In this document: positions 45,904-55,874 of the stretch, one piece after another | How the letters are laid out: every line of letters begins with the position of its first letter | Position numbering within the stretch: the stretch's first letter is position 1 | Assembly: GCA_013359235.1 (NCBI GenBank) | Contig: JABWCE010000014.1 | Span: 1-64,000 of the forward strand | Source: Bacteroidota bacterium | Lineage (GTDB): Bacteria; Bacteroidota; Bacteroidia; NS11-12g; UBA9320 | DNA: 64,000 nucleotides | Direction of reading: 5' to 3' | The notes under the pieces: model-generated | What the model was told of the DNA's origin: nothing | Seen by the model: only the letters and a program-made list of their open reading frames with translations | The model's database searches: none | Translations under genes and position numbers: made by a program

Positions 45904-46746
45904 TCAAACTAGAGCATTATCAAGCAACCTAACATTACAGTAATTTACGGCAGCAAGAATTACAGATTCGTTTTTAATAAATTCATTATTAAAAGCTGTT
46001 AAATTTCTTCTGTTAACTATTTCAAGATACTCGAGTTCTGCATTTTCAGTTGAGTTAATCATATTTTTAGCTTGCTGCAATGCTATTGAAAAATCTGAAG
46101 TTAAAACGTTTTCTTTTAATTGATTTAAAATAGAAAATAAAAATCCTGCTTTAGTTCTGTTTTCTTCAGATAATCTGCTGTTTCGCGAACTCATTGCCAA
46201 ACCATTTTGTTCTCTTTTTATTTCACAAACATTAATTTTTATTGGCAAATTCAAACTTTCAACCATTTTTTTTACAATTAATGTCTGTTGAAAATCTTTT
46301 TGACCTAAATAAACATTATTTGGTTCTACAAATTCAAAAAGTTTTTTTAAAACATTTGCAACACCATTGAAATGTCCAGGCCTGAGTTTACCTTCAAAAA
46401 CACTATCTAAGCCATTAAAATCAAATTTTTCAGGTATAAAATTTTCAGGATAAACTTCATTTGCATCGGGTAAAAATAAAATGTCAACACCTGAATTTAC
46501 AAGCATTTCAATATCTTTTTCAATTGTTTTGGGATACTTAATTAAATCATTCTTATCGTTAAATTGTAATGGATTAATAAAAATACTGCAAATAGTTGTA
46601 TCGTTTTCTTGCTTACATCGTTCTATTAGCGAAATGTGTCCTAGATGCAAAGCTCCCATAGTTGGCACAAAACCGGATTTTGAATTTGAATTTTGAAGGA
46701 ATTTTATAGCTTTTTTTAGCTCTTTTACTGTTTTTAGTTGAAGCAT
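45904..46746 (-). CDS. panC: Pantothenate synthetase PanC
   Basis: A 280-residue enzyme joining pantoate and beta-alanine with ATP. Motifs: FVPTMGALHLGHISLIERC (HIGH-like HLGH, near residue 26-44), INPLQFNDKNDLIKYP, GQKDFQQTLIV, and MSSRNSRLSEE (the KMSKS-like segment). Length is normal. Divergent from the starch-synthase-like gene, the arrangement commonly seen in Bacteroidota. Confidence 0.96.
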   Translation of the reverse strand: MLQLKTVKELKKAIKFLQNSNSKSGFVPTMGALHLGHISLIERCKQENDTTICSIFINPLQFNDKNDLIKYPKTIEKDIEMLVNSGVDILFLPDANEVYPENFIPEKFDFNGLDSVFEGKLRPGHFNGVANVLKKLFEFVEPNNVYLGQKDFQQTLIVKKMVESLNLPIKINVCEIKREQNGLAMSSRNSRLSEENRTKAGFLFSILNQLKENVLTSDFSIALQQAKNMINSTENAELEYLEIVNRRNLTAFNNEFIKNESVILAAVNYCNVRLLDNALV

Positions 46747-46807
46747 TATAACAAAAAATAATTAAAATACAAGTGTTTTGTTTGAAAATAATGCCGAAAA
46801 TAAGTTA

Positions 46808-46815
46808 TAATTTTG
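46808..46815 (+). promoter_or_regulatory. Candidate -7 element (TAATTTTG) of the starch-synthase-like gene
   Basis: Exact TAnnTTTG match, 29 bases before the ATG at 46845; it lies inside the longer ORF that the track starts at GTG 46773, arguing for the later start. Confidence 0.4.
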
Positions 46816-46844
46816 TAATTGAATTATTGAATAGTAATTTATCT

Positions 46845-47666
46845 ATGAAAATTATGCGAAAAAAAGTATTATTCGTGTGTTCAGAAATGAACCCATTCCT
46901 AAACACTTCAAGTATTTCAGATATAGCAAGAATGGTGCCTCAAGCTATACAGGATAACAACAATGAAGTAAGAATTATGGTACCAAGATTTGGAGTTATC
47001 AACGAAAGAAGAAATAAGCTGCATGAAGTAGTGAGATTATCGGGGATGAATATTTCGATTGACGATAACGATAATCCATTGACAATAAAAGTAGCTTCTA
47101 TTCCCGGAACAAAAATGCAAGTTTATTTTTTGGATAACGAAGATTATTTTCATCGAAAATTTGTTTATACTGATGAAAATAATCAGTTTTTTTCTGATAA
47201 CGATGAAAGAACGATATTCTTTTGTAAAGGAGCTTTGGAAACTGTAAAAAAATTAGGTTGGTATCCTGATATTATTCATTGCCAAGGCTGGATGACAAGT
47301 TTAATTCCTATTTATCTAAAAACAATTTATAAAGATGAACCCGTTTTTAGAAGCGCAAGAGTGGTTTATTCTGTTTTTAATAATGAAACACATGGTGATT
47401 TAGGACCTGATTTCAGAAGAAAAGCGAGCTTAAATTCAATATCTGATGAAGAATTACATACTTTTGGAGCAGGCGAACTGTCTAATTTACACATAGGCGC
47501 TATAAAGCATGCCGATGCAATTGTAAAGTGCGGAGAGTCTTTACACCCAGAAGTAGAATTACATCTTGAAAAATTATCAGACAAACCATTGTTAATGCAC
47601 GAAGAAGAAGAACTAGCAAATAAGTATATTAATTTTTATGAATCAGTTATGGGTGGCGAAAATTAG
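46845..47666 (+). CDS. Glycogen/starch synthase-like protein (N-terminal GT5-like domain only)
   Basis: The track begins at GTG 46773, but the family start is MKIMRKKVLFVCSEMNPF at ATG 46845, giving 273 residues. It matches the N-terminal Rossmann half of GT5 starch synthases (KVLFVCSEMNPF, RIMVPRFGVINERR, IIHCQGWMTSLIPIYL) but lacks the whole second half, and the KxGGLGDV ADP-glucose motif is replaced by NTSSISDIARMVP. This short form is typical of Bacteroidota beside panC and the DUF4270 gene. It is unlikely to synthesise glycogen alone; its true role is unknown. It overlaps the DUF4270 gene by up to 29 bases. Confidence 0.8.
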   Translation: MKIMRKKVLFVCSEMNPFLNTSSISDIARMVPQAIQDNNNEVRIMVPRFGVINERRNKLHEVVRLSGMNISIDDNDNPLTIKVASIPGTKMQVYFLDNEDYFHRKFVYTDENNQFFSDNDERTIFFCKGALETVKKLGWYPDIIHCQGWMTSLIPIYLKTIYKDEPVFRSARVVYSVFNNETHGDLGPDFRRKASLNSISDEELHTFGAGELSNLHIGAIKHADAIVKCGESLHPEVELHLEKLSDKPLLMHEEEELANKYINFYESVMGGEN

Positions 47667-49038
47667 TCACCTCTTTTGTATTAGGAGAACTTTTTTAATA
47701 CAAGGATTTTTATTGTTTTTAATTTTTACTGTAGTTTCTTGTAAAAATACAGACTCAGATTTAGGATTAAATTTAATTCCTGGAAATGGTGAATTCAATA
47801 CATTTCAAACTGATACTTTTACTATAAATACATATACTGTAAAAGATGATTCGATTAAAACAGATTCGTTAAGCACCAACTTGTTAGGTGCTATAAACGA
47901 CCCACATTTTGGCACAAGTTCTGCTTCGGTTGCGTCACAGCTTACAATTACACAAACTGGAATAAGTTTTGGTGCTTCAACAAAAGTAGATTCGGCAATT
48001 TTATATATTAGATTTGATAAAGATTACAATTATGGCAATTTAAAATCAAACCAAAATTTAAAAGTTTACGAATTGAATGAAGCAATTGATGAGTCAAAAC
48101 AATATTTTTCTAACTACAAACCGAGTTTGGGTTCTCAAATAGGCAATTGGTCGGGAAGTTTTAATATTACAGACAGTGTACCAATATATTACGAGCAAAC
48201 AAAAATAAAAGTAGCGCCAGGTATAATAATTAAATTAGATAATAATACAGCCGAAAAATTTGCCAATGCAAGTGCTGATGTTTATAGTTCGGTTGAATCT
48301 TTTCAAAATTTTTTTAAGGGAATTGTTATAGTTGCACAAAGTACTGGTTTGAATGCCGGCGATGGTGGTATTGTAGCAATTGATATGTTTAGCGGCACTT
48401 CACAACTTATGGTTTATTACAATGATTCTTTACAACACAATTTTGAATTTAATAACAATTGCTCAAATTATAATCTGTACGATTGCAATCTAATGAACCC
48501 TGAAATTACAAATCAAATATCAAGCACTGGTAAATCTTTTAACACAACTTTTATACAGTCTATGGGTGGTTGTAAAACCAAAATAGAAATCCCCAATTTA
48601 TTAAATATTGCTAAGGGATTAAATAATGAAAGAATTATAATAAACGAAGCGGCATTTGTGCTCACACCCTTGAATGGCACAATTTCTACATCATATACTT
48701 TGCCTTACAGGCTCAATCTTTTTCAACCAGATATTAACCAAAATGATACCGTAATAATTGATTATATGGATTACATAAACCCACTTACATCTTATTTATC
48801 AAAATACGGGGGAATGTTTAATTCACTTTCAGGAAATTATACTATAAGATTTACAAGGCAATTACAATATATAATAGACCAATATTTGATAAACGGCAAA
48901 AACTTAAATAAAGGATTTTTTGTTAAAATACCAAGCGACAAGCCGATTACTCCAACAAGAATTGTATTAAACAATTCACGCAATTCGGCTTATAAAGCTT
49001 TGCAGTTTAGAATTTCATATACTAAAATTAAAATATAA
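47638..49038 (+). CDS. DUF4270 family lipoprotein
   Basis: A 466-residue protein with a lipoprotein signal (FLIQGFLLFLIFTVVSC, Cys near residue 35) followed by TDSDLGLNLIPGNGEFNTFQ and VDSAILYIRF, hallmarks of DUF4270. The family is Bacteroidota-specific, beta-rich and of unknown role. The ATG at 47638 overlaps the preceding gene by 29 bases; a GTG at 47653 would shorten the unusually long pre-signal region. It is followed 1 base later by the DAHP synthase. Confidence 0.85.
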   Translation: MNQLWVAKISHLFCIRRTFLIQGFLLFLIFTVVSCKNTDSDLGLNLIPGNGEFNTFQTDTFTINTYTVKDDSIKTDSLSTNLLGAINDPHFGTSSASVASQLTITQTGISFGASTKVDSAILYIRFDKDYNYGNLKSNQNLKVYELNEAIDESKQYFSNYKPSLGSQIGNWSGSFNITDSVPIYYEQTKIKVAPGIIIKLDNNTAEKFANASADVYSSVESFQNFFKGIVIVAQSTGLNAGDGGIVAIDMFSGTSQLMVYYNDSLQHNFEFNNNCSNYNLYDCNLMNPEITNQISSTGKSFNTTFIQSMGGCKTKIEIPNLLNIAKGLNNERIIINEAAFVLTPLNGTISTSYTLPYRLNLFQPDINQNDTVIIDYMDYINPLTSYLSKYGGMFNSLSGNYTIRFTRQLQYIIDQYLINGKNLNKGFFVKIPSDKPITPTRIVLNNSRNSAYKALQFRISYTKIKI

Positions 49039-49039
49039 A

Positions 49040-49903
49040 ATGGAGATTAATACTTCATATCGTCTGGTAAAAAAAACACTCGAAAAACCTGAAACATTAG
49101 TTAATGTTAGTGGTAATATAATTGGTGGAGACGAATTTACACTCATAGCCGGACCATGTGCCATTGAATCTGAAGAACAGATATTTTCCATTGCCGAATT
49201 TTTGTCAAACAAAGGAATCAAAATTATGAGAGGCGGAGCATACAAGCCTCGAACATCACCTTATGCTTTTCAAGGTTTGAAAAAAGAAGGTTTAAAACTT
49301 CTTAAAAAAGTATCAGAAAAATATGGAATGAAAGTAATTACCGAAGTTTTAGATTTGAGCTTGTTAGATACTGTTTATCCTTTTGCAGATATTTTACAAA
49401 TTGGTGCAAGAAATATGAAAAATTATCATTTTTTAAAGGAATTGGGTAAAACCGATAAACCAATTTTGCTAAAACGAGGAATGGATGCGACAATAGACGA
49501 ATGGTTGCTAGCAGCCGAATACATTTTACTTGGGGGAAATGAAAAAGTAATACTTTGTGAACGCGGTATCAGGTCGTTTGATAACTCTACAAGAAATATA
49601 ATGGATATTGCTGCAATACCCCTTGTAAAGCAGTTGAGCCACCTGCCAATAATTGCAGATCCAAGCCAGGCAACCGGTAAAAGAGATTTGGTAATACCAC
49701 TTTCGTTAGCTGCTGCGGCTGCAGGTTGCGATGGTATAATGGTTGAAGTACATAACAACCCCGAAAAAGCATTGAGTGACGGACCTCAATCTTTAAATTT
49801 TGAACAATTTAGTGAACTAGTTGAAAAGCTTAAAATGCAATTGGCAGTTTCAAACAAGAAGTTTTTACCCAAAAAAATAAAATCAGAATTAATTCAGCAG
49901 TAA
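49040..49903 (+). CDS. aroF: 3-Deoxy-7-phosphoheptulonate (DAHP) synthase, class I-beta
   Basis: A 287-residue enzyme joining PEP and erythrose 4-phosphate, the first step to aromatic amino acids. Type I-beta (AroG/KdsA-like) motifs: TLIAGPCAIESEEQIFSIAE near residue 34, RGGAYKPRTSPYAFQG (substrate site), LKRGMDATIDEWLLAAEYI, ADPSQATGKRDLV, and VEVHNNPEKALSDGPQSL. It has only a short N-terminal extension, no chorismate mutase domain. It lies between DUF4270 and asd with 1- and 3-base gaps. Confidence 0.95.
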   Translation: MEINTSYRLVKKTLEKPETLVNVSGNIIGGDEFTLIAGPCAIESEEQIFSIAEFLSNKGIKIMRGGAYKPRTSPYAFQGLKKEGLKLLKKVSEKYGMKVITEVLDLSLLDTVYPFADILQIGARNMKNYHFLKELGKTDKPILLKRGMDATIDEWLLAAEYILLGGNEKVILCERGIRSFDNSTRNIMDIAAIPLVKQLSHLPIIADPSQATGKRDLVIPLSLAAAAAGCDGIMVEVHNNPEKALSDGPQSLNFEQFSELVEKLKMQLAVSNKKFLPKKIKSELIQQ

Positions 49904-49906
49904 ATA

Positions 49907-50899
49907 ATGTATAGAGTTGCAGTTGTAGGTGCTACCGGACTTGTAGGTAGTACAATGCTAAAAATACTTGATGAGAGAGATTTTCCAATTTCCGAAATTT
50001 TTGCAGTAGCAAGCCAAAAATCTGAAGGGAAAAAAATCATTTTTAAAAACGAAGAAGTTAAAGTAATTACAATACCCCAGGCGATTGATAAAAAACCCCA
50101 TATTGCGCTGTTTTCGGCAGGTGGAAATGTTTCGTTGCAGTTTGCACCTTTGTTTGCAGAAGCAGGAACAACGGTTATTGATAATTCATCAGCATGGCGT
50201 ATGGATAATTCAAAAAAACTCGTTGTACCTGAAGTAAATGCTAATGTTTTAACATCATCAGACAAAATTATTGCAAATCCCAATTGCAGTACAATTCAAA
50301 TGGTTGTAGCATTAAAACCACTCCATGACAAGTATAAAATAAAAAGGGTTGTTGTTTCTACTTACCAATCGGTAACAGGTACCGGTATAAAAGGTGTAAA
50401 TCAACTTATGAATGAAAGAAACGGAATAAGTGGCGAAATGGCTTACAAGTATAAAATTGATTTGAATGTTATTCCGCAGATAGATGTTTTTTTGCCAAAT
50501 TCTTATACCAAAGAAGAAATGAAAATGGTTAACGAAACAATAAAAATCATGGGTGATGAAAATATAAAAGTAACATCTACAACTGTTAGAATTCCTGTAA
50601 TGGGAGGGCATTCAGAAGCTGTAAATGTTGAGTTTGAAAATGAATTTGAAATTGATGAGATTTTCAATCTTCTTAAAAATTTTAAGGGCATTACAGTTTT
50701 AGACAATACAAGCGAAAGCATTTATCCTATGCCGCTTATTGTCGAAGGTAAAGACGATGTTTTTGTTGGTAGAATACGCCGAGACGAAAGCCAGCCAAAA
50801 ACTTTAAATATGTGGGTGGTTTCTGATAATCTGAGAAAAGGTGCTGCTACTAATGCTGTACAAATTGCCGAGTACCTTGCATCTAATAATTTAATCTAA
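49907..50899 (+). CDS. asd: Aspartate-semialdehyde dehydrogenase
   Basis: A 330-residue NADP enzyme converting aspartyl phosphate to the semialdehyde, for lysine, threonine, methionine and diaminopimelate. Motifs: VAVVGATGLVGSTMLKILDE, VVPEVNA, ANPNCSTIQMVVAL (catalytic Cys), VMGGHSEAVNVEF, GRIRRDESQPKTLNMWVVSDNL-type end. Full length. Last of the run from the starch-synthase-like gene; convergent with hutI. Confidence 0.96.
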   Translation: MYRVAVVGATGLVGSTMLKILDERDFPISEIFAVASQKSEGKKIIFKNEEVKVITIPQAIDKKPHIALFSAGGNVSLQFAPLFAEAGTTVIDNSSAWRMDNSKKLVVPEVNANVLTSSDKIIANPNCSTIQMVVALKPLHDKYKIKRVVVSTYQSVTGTGIKGVNQLMNERNGISGEMAYKYKIDLNVIPQIDVFLPNSYTKEEMKMVNETIKIMGDENIKVTSTTVRIPVMGGHSEAVNVEFENEFEIDEIFNLLKNFKGITVLDNTSESIYPMPLIVEGKDDVFVGRIRRDESQPKTLNMWVVSDNLRKGAATNAVQIAEYLASNNLI

Positions 50900-50902
50900 A
50901 TT

Positions 50903-52132
50903 TCAATTAATAATAGTTTTTTCTATACAGTTTTCAGCAAAACTATAAGGTAAATAATTTAGTGACGAAACGGGTTTGGTAATTATAAAATTAGCTTTTT
51001 TACCAATTTCTATACTTCCGTAATCATATTGCAATTCAAGAGCAGCCGCAGCATTTAAAGTTGCTGCATTGAATGCCTCTTCGGGTGTTAAATTCATTTT
51101 AATACATGCAAGTGAAATTACAAACTTCATATCAAGACATGGACTACTGCCAGGGTTATAATCACTAGCAAGGCAAAACGGTATATTGTTTTCAATTAGA
51201 ATTTTAGCAGGCGAATAAGGAATTTTAATAAAAAATGAACAAGCCGGCAAAAGTGTAGCAATAGTTTGCGAATGTTTAAGTGTTACAATATCGTTTTCAC
51301 TTATTACTTCGAGGTGATCAACACTTACAGCATTGTTTTTTACAGCACTTTGAATACCGCCAATACTGTTAAACTGATTTACGTGTACTTTGGGTTTTAA
51401 ACCGTATTTCCAACCTATTTCAAGAATTATTTCCATCTCCTCGGGCGAAAAATAATTTTGTTCGCAAAACACATCAATATAATCAGCAAGGTTTTCTTTA
51501 CTTATTACGGGTAACATTTCATCACAAATTATTTTAATATATACCTCGTGATTATATTTATAAATTTCAGGAAAGGCATGTGCTCCGAGAAAAGTGATTT
51601 TTACAGGAATAGGAGATTTTATCTTAATTTGATTAGCAACTCTAAGCATTTTTAATTCATTTTCAAATGAAAGCCCATAACCACTTTTTATTTCAATAGC
51701 TCCTGTTCCGGTTTCAATTGCTCTAATCAATCTTTCATACGAAAGTTCAAATAATTCATTTTCCGAAATTTCGCTTATTTTTTTTGCCGAATTAAGTATT
51801 CCCCCGCCTCTCAAAGCTATTTGTTCATAGGTTAATCCATTAATTCTGTCAACAAATTCTGATTCTCTATAATTTGCATGTATTAAATGTGTATGGCTAT
51901 CAATAAAACAAGGTAAAATTAGCTTATTACTGCAATCAGTTATATTTCCTGAAAATTCTGGAATATCTTTCATTTCGCCGAATTGTTCGAAAGTGCCTTT
52001 TTCAGAAATAAGCAGCCAAGCATTTTCAACACAAACAAAGTCATTCAGTTGTTTACCCACCTTTAAGCGAGGAAATCCCGTTGTAATTCCGCAAAGGTTT
52101 TTAATATTTGTATATAGATGTTTTTGACGCAT
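50903..52132 (-). CDS. hutI: Imidazolonepropionase HutI
   Basis: A 409-residue amidohydrolase opening imidazolonepropionate in histidine degradation. Metal-binding motif FIDSHTHLIHANYRESEF near residue 75, FLGAHAFPEIYKY, VDHLEVISENDI, and ASDYNPGSSPCLDMKFV near 345. The rest of the hut pathway (hutH, hutU, ftcD) is not in the window. Transcribed divergently from ald, with a candidate -33/-7 promoter in between. Confidence 0.93.
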   Translation of the reverse strand: MRQKHLYTNIKNLCGITTGFPRLKVGKQLNDFVCVENAWLLISEKGTFEQFGEMKDIPEFSGNITDCSNKLILPCFIDSHTHLIHANYRESEFVDRINGLTYEQIALRGGGILNSAKKISEISENELFELSYERLIRAIETGTGAIEIKSGYGLSFENELKMLRVANQIKIKSPIPVKITFLGAHAFPEIYKYNHEVYIKIICDEMLPVISKENLADYIDVFCEQNYFSPEEMEIILEIGWKYGLKPKVHVNQFNSIGGIQSAVKNNAVSVDHLEVISENDIVTLKHSQTIATLLPACSFFIKIPYSPAKILIENNIPFCLASDYNPGSSPCLDMKFVISLACIKMNLTPEEAFNAATLNAAAALELQYDYGSIEIGKKANFIITKPVSSLNYLPYSFAENCIEKTIIN

Positions 52133-52152
52133 TAAATTTTGAAAAATTTTAT

Positions 52153-52181
52153 CAAAAGTATATATAATTTGATAATATCAA
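52153..52181 (-). promoter_or_regulatory. Candidate promoter of hutI (-33 TTG, -7 TACTTTTG)
   Basis: On the minus strand TTG (52181-52179) is followed after 18 bases by TACTTTTG (52160-52153), an exact TAnnTTTG match, about 20 bases before the ATG. Near the Bacteroidota consensus spacing. Confidence 0.45.
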
Positions 52182-52222
52182 TAAAAAAATCACTTACTTA
52201 ACAGTCGTTATTATTATTTCTT

Positions 52223-52230
52223 TAATTTTG
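52223..52230 (+). promoter_or_regulatory. Candidate -7 element (TAATTTTG) of ald
   Basis: Exact TAnnTTTG match followed by CA, 21 bases before the ATG at 52252. It overlaps the TTG start (52228) used by the track, arguing against that start. Confidence 0.45.
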
Positions 52231-52251
52231 CAAGCCTTAACAAAAAGTAAA

Positions 52252-53367
52252 ATGATAATTGGAGTTCCAAAAGAAATTAAAAACAATGAAAACAGGGTAG
52301 CTGTAACACCTGCAGGAGTTGCAGAATTTAAAAAGTACAACCATACAATTTACGTTCAATCGGGTGCTGGTGCAGGAAGTGGTTTTAGTGACGAAAACTA
52401 TAAAAGTGCCGGTGCAACAATTTTACAAACAATTGAAGAAGTCTATTCAACAGCCGAAATGATAGTGAAAGTAAAAGAGCCGATTGAGTCTGAATATTCG
52501 CTTATTAAACCCAATCAGTTACTGTTTACATATTTTCACTTTGCAAGCTACGAACCATTGACTCATGCAATGATTAAAAGCAATGCAATTTGTCTGGCTT
52601 ATGAAACTGTTGAAAGACCTGATAGAAGTTTACCATTATTAATTCCGATGAGTGAAGTTGCAGGCAGAATGAGTGTACAACAAGGAGCTAAATATCTTGA
52701 AAAACCTATGGGTGGCAAAGGTATATTACTAGGAGGAGTTCCAGGAGTAAAACCGGCAAATGTAATTATACTTGGAGGGGGAATTGTAGGAACTCAAGCT
52801 GCTAAAATGGCTGCCGGGCTTGGTGCGAGGGTTACTATTATGGATATTTCTATTCCACGGCTAAGACAACTTGATGATATAATGCCTGCAAATGTAGATA
52901 CTGTTTATTCAAATGAGTATAACATAAGAGAAGCTATTAAAAAAGCAGATTTGATTATTGGGGCTGTTCTAATTCCGGGTGCAAAAGCTCCGCATCTTAT
53001 TACAAAAGATATGCTTAGCAGTATACCCGATGGTGCAGTAATGGTTGATGTAGCAGTTGACCAAGGAGGTTGTTTTGAAACTACTAAACCAACTACACAT
53101 GCCGAGCCTACTTATGTAGTTGATGGCGTAATACATTACAGTGTTGCAAATATGCCCGGGGCAGTTCCATATACATCTACTCTTGCTCTTACAAATGCCA
53201 CACTTCCTTATGCCATTCAGCTTGCTAACAAAGGCTGGAAAAAAGCATGTACAGATAATTCTGATTTAAAATCAGGGCTAAACATAATTAATGGAAAAAT
53301 AGTGTACAAAGGAGTTAGCGATGCATTTGGGCTACCATATTCAAATGTTGAAGATTTTTTAAAATAA
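52252..53367 (+). CDS. ald: Alanine dehydrogenase
   Basis: NAD-dependent interconversion of alanine and pyruvate. The track starts at TTG 52228, but ATG 52252 gives the standard MIIGVPKEIKNNENRVAVTP start (371 residues). N-terminal catalytic domain with QSGAGAGSGFSDENYKSAGA and KVKEPIESEYSLI; NAD domain with VIILGGGIVGTQAAKMAAGLGA; AVDQGGCFETTKPTTH near 280. All expected motifs are present. Followed 26 bases later by menD. Confidence 0.95.
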   Translation: MIIGVPKEIKNNENRVAVTPAGVAEFKKYNHTIYVQSGAGAGSGFSDENYKSAGATILQTIEEVYSTAEMIVKVKEPIESEYSLIKPNQLLFTYFHFASYEPLTHAMIKSNAICLAYETVERPDRSLPLLIPMSEVAGRMSVQQGAKYLEKPMGGKGILLGGVPGVKPANVIILGGGIVGTQAAKMAAGLGARVTIMDISIPRLRQLDDIMPANVDTVYSNEYNIREAIKKADLIIGAVLIPGAKAPHLITKDMLSSIPDGAVMVDVAVDQGGCFETTKPTTHAEPTYVVDGVIHYSVANMPGAVPYTSTLALTNATLPYAIQLANKGWKKACTDNSDLKSGLNIINGKIVYKGVSDAFGLPYSNVEDFLK

Positions 53368-53393
53368 ATTAGTTTAAATAAATGTGACAAATA

Positions 53394-55028
53394 TTGCAAA
53401 AATCAGTTAACCAACTTATAAGTCACATTTACGCTTTGGGTGTAAGATATGTAATTCTATGCCCCGGCAATAGAAATGCACCTGTTTCATTATCATTTAT
53501 CAGGCACAAAGGTTTTAAATGTTTTTCGCTTGTTGATGAAAGATCGGCTGCATACACAGCACTTGGTATTGCAATTTATCAAAGTAAGCCCGTTGTGATT
53601 GTTTGTACTTCGGGAACTGCAGTACTAAATCTTTATCCAGCAATAGCCGAAGCTTATTACTCTCAAATACCTTTAATTGTAATTACAGCAGACAGACCTT
53701 CTCATTTAATTGACCAATGGGAAGGGCAATGTATCAGACAAACTGCTATTTTCGAAAAACATATTTTAGCTTCATTTACATTTGATGTAGAAAAAAATGA
53801 TAATTTTGATTTTAAAAATAATTTGTTTAATTGCCTTTCACCGGTAAAAGGACCTATTCACATTAATATACCTCTCGAAGAACCTTTGTATGCCAAAAGT
53901 GATGAATTTTTATACAATAATATAAAACCATACGAGCAAAAATCTATTGCATTTACAAATAAAATTCCAAATGAAAAATTGCCATCAAAAATTTTAATAC
54001 TTGCAGGTGCTGATGCTTATGGACAAAGGCTTGAAAAATATTGTAGCTTTTTAAGCAAAAGTAAAAAAGTAGTATTTATTGCAGATATTTTAAGCGGATT
54101 ACATCAAAAACAAAATATTAAAAACTGGGATTTTACTTGCCTTCTTTCTTCCGAAAATGAAAAGCAAGTTTTAAAGCCTGATTTATTGATAACTTTTGGA
54201 AAAATAATAGTTTCAAAATCGCTTAATCAGTTTTTAAAGAAATTTAAACCTCAAAACCATTGGCATATTACACCCAATGGCACTATTGGCAATCCATTTC
54301 AAACTTCACCAAGTGAAATTAAATGTAGCGAAGAATTTTTTTTAAGTTGGATAAAAAATAACATTTCAAACATTGATAAAAGTTACTTTGAAAACTGGGA
54401 AAAAATTTCTGTTAAATATGATAAAAAAATCAATAAAACATTCGAACAGGCTAATTTTAATGAATTTTCTGCAACGAGGTTTATTTTAAAAAATATCGAA
54501 AAAAATGTAAATTTATTTCTTTCAAACTCAATGCCTGTAAGATATGCAAGCTATCTTACAACACTTTGTAAAATTTCAAAAATTTATTGTAATAGAGGTG
54601 TAAGTGGCATTGATGGTACAACTTCTACAGCAGCAGGGGTTTCAATGGTTTCAAAAAATAATACTGTATTGATTACAGGTGATTTATCATTTTTTTACGA
54701 TATAAACGGCTTGTGGAATAAATACCTTAAAAGCAATTATAAAATTATAGTATTTAACAATAATGGTGGTGGAATTTTCAGGCTAATTGACGGACCAGAT
54801 AAAGCTAAGGAAAGAGAAAGGTATTTAACTGCACCACCAAACAGAAATTGCAAGGCAATAGCTGAAAATTTTAACTTTATTTATTTTGAAGCTAATGATT
54901 TTGATAGCTTGAATAATAGTTTTAAAAAATTTATGGATATTAAAAATTCATCAGCCATATTTGAAATAAAATTTAAGCCTCAGAATGCAGTAAAATTTTT
55001 TAAAAAATTAAATTTAGATACAATATAA
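53394..55028 (+). CDS. menD: MenD, SEPHCHC synthase (menaquinone synthesis)
   Basis: A 544-residue thiamine-diphosphate enzyme adding succinic semialdehyde (from 2-oxoglutarate) to isochorismate. Motifs: [19 protein letters not shown] near residue 20, [16 protein letters not shown] with the ThDP-activating Glu, [38 protein letters not shown], and [15 protein letters not shown] and [15 protein letters not shown] for cofactor binding. The start is TTG at 53394; a stop lies three codons upstream and no ATG is available. It precedes menB by 10 bases. Confidence 0.95.
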   Translation: MQKSVNQLISHIYALGVRYVILCPGNRNAPVSLSFIRHKGFKCFSLVDERSAAYTALGIAIYQSKPVVIVCTSGTAVLNLYPAIAEAYYSQIPLIVITADRPSHLIDQWEGQCIRQTAIFEKHILASFTFDVEKNDNFDFKNNLFNCLSPVKGPIHINIPLEEPLYAKSDEFLYNNIKPYEQKSIAFTNKIPNEKLPSKILILAGADAYGQRLEKYCSFLSKSKKVVFIADILSGLHQKQNIKNWDFTCLLSSENEKQVLKPDLLITFGKIIVSKSLNQFLKKFKPQNHWHITPNGTIGNPFQTSPSEIKCSEEFFLSWIKNNISNIDKSYFENWEKISVKYDKKINKTFEQANFNEFSATRFILKNIEKNVNLFLSNSMPVRYASYLTTLCKISKIYCNRGVSGIDGTTSTAAGVSMVSKNNTVLITGDLSFFYDINGLWNKYLKSNYKIIVFNNNGGGIFRLIDGPDKAKERERYLTAPPNRNCKAIAENFNFIYFEANDFDSLNNSFKKFMDIKNSSAIFEIKFKPQNAVKFFKKLNLDTI

Positions 55029-55038
55029 GATTAATAAA

Positions 55039-55854
55039 ATGAGAAACTGGCAAACAATAAAAGAATTTTCAGACATTAAGTTTGAATTTTTTGATGGGAT
55101 AGCAAAAATAACAATAAACCGCCCAGAGGTTTACAATGCTTTTAGGCCCGAAACTACAATGCAAATGATAGAAGCCATGGAGTATTGCCGCGAAAATCAG
55201 GATATTTTTGTAGTGATACTTACAGGCACAGGAAACAAAGCATTTTGCAGTGGTGGCGACCAAAACGTGAAAGGCAAAGGTGGGTACATCGGCAAAGACG
55301 GTGTTCCAAGATTAAATATACTTGATATGCACCGCAAAATAAGAGAAATTCCAAAGCCGGTAATTGCAATGGTAAATGGATATGCAATTGGCGGAGGGCA
55401 TGTTTTGCATGTAGTTTGCGACCTTACAATTGCATCAGAAAACGCAGTTTTTGGGCAAACAGGACCAAAAGTCGGAAGTTTTGATGCAGGCTTTGGCAGT
55501 AGCTACCTTGCAAGGCATGTGGGTCAGAAAAAAGCCCGAGAAATTTGGTTTTTGTGCAAACAATACACTGCTACCGAAGCCGAAAATATGGGTATGGTAA
55601 ATAAAGTTGTACCATTTGAAAAACTTGAAAATGAAACTTTAGAATGGTGTAAAATTATTATGACACGTAGCCCGCTTGCACTAAGAATGATAAAAAGAGG
55701 TTTAAATGCCGAGTTAGATGGTCAACGCGGGTTAATGGAGTTTGCAGGCGATGCAACCCTTATGTATTACTTAATGGAAGAAGCACAAGAGGGTAAAAAT
55801 GCTTTTCTTGAAAAGAGGTCTCCCGATTTTAAAAAATTTCCAAGATTTCCATAA
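55039..55854 (+). CDS. menB: MenB, 1,4-dihydroxy-2-naphthoyl-CoA synthase
   Basis: A 271-residue crotonase-family enzyme closing the naphthoquinone ring from OSB-CoA. Motifs: [40 protein letters not shown] (the MenB loop), [20 protein letters not shown] (oxyanion), [20 protein letters not shown], and the end [16 protein letters not shown]. The full-length pattern separates it from other crotonases. Operon with menD; menE is at 43.6 kb, while menA, menC and menF are not in the window. Confidence 0.96.
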   Translation: MRNWQTIKEFSDIKFEFFDGIAKITINRPEVYNAFRPETTMQMIEAMEYCRENQDIFVVILTGTGNKAFCSGGDQNVKGKGGYIGKDGVPRLNILDMHRKIREIPKPVIAMVNGYAIGGGHVLHVVCDLTIASENAVFGQTGPKVGSFDAGFGSSYLARHVGQKKAREIWFLCKQYTATEAENMGMVNKVVPFEKLENETLEWCKIIMTRSPLALRMIKRGLNAELDGQRGLMEFAGDATLMYYLMEEAQEGKNAFLEKRSPDFKKFPRFP

Positions 55855-55874
55855 TTTACATTAATTTTTCAATT

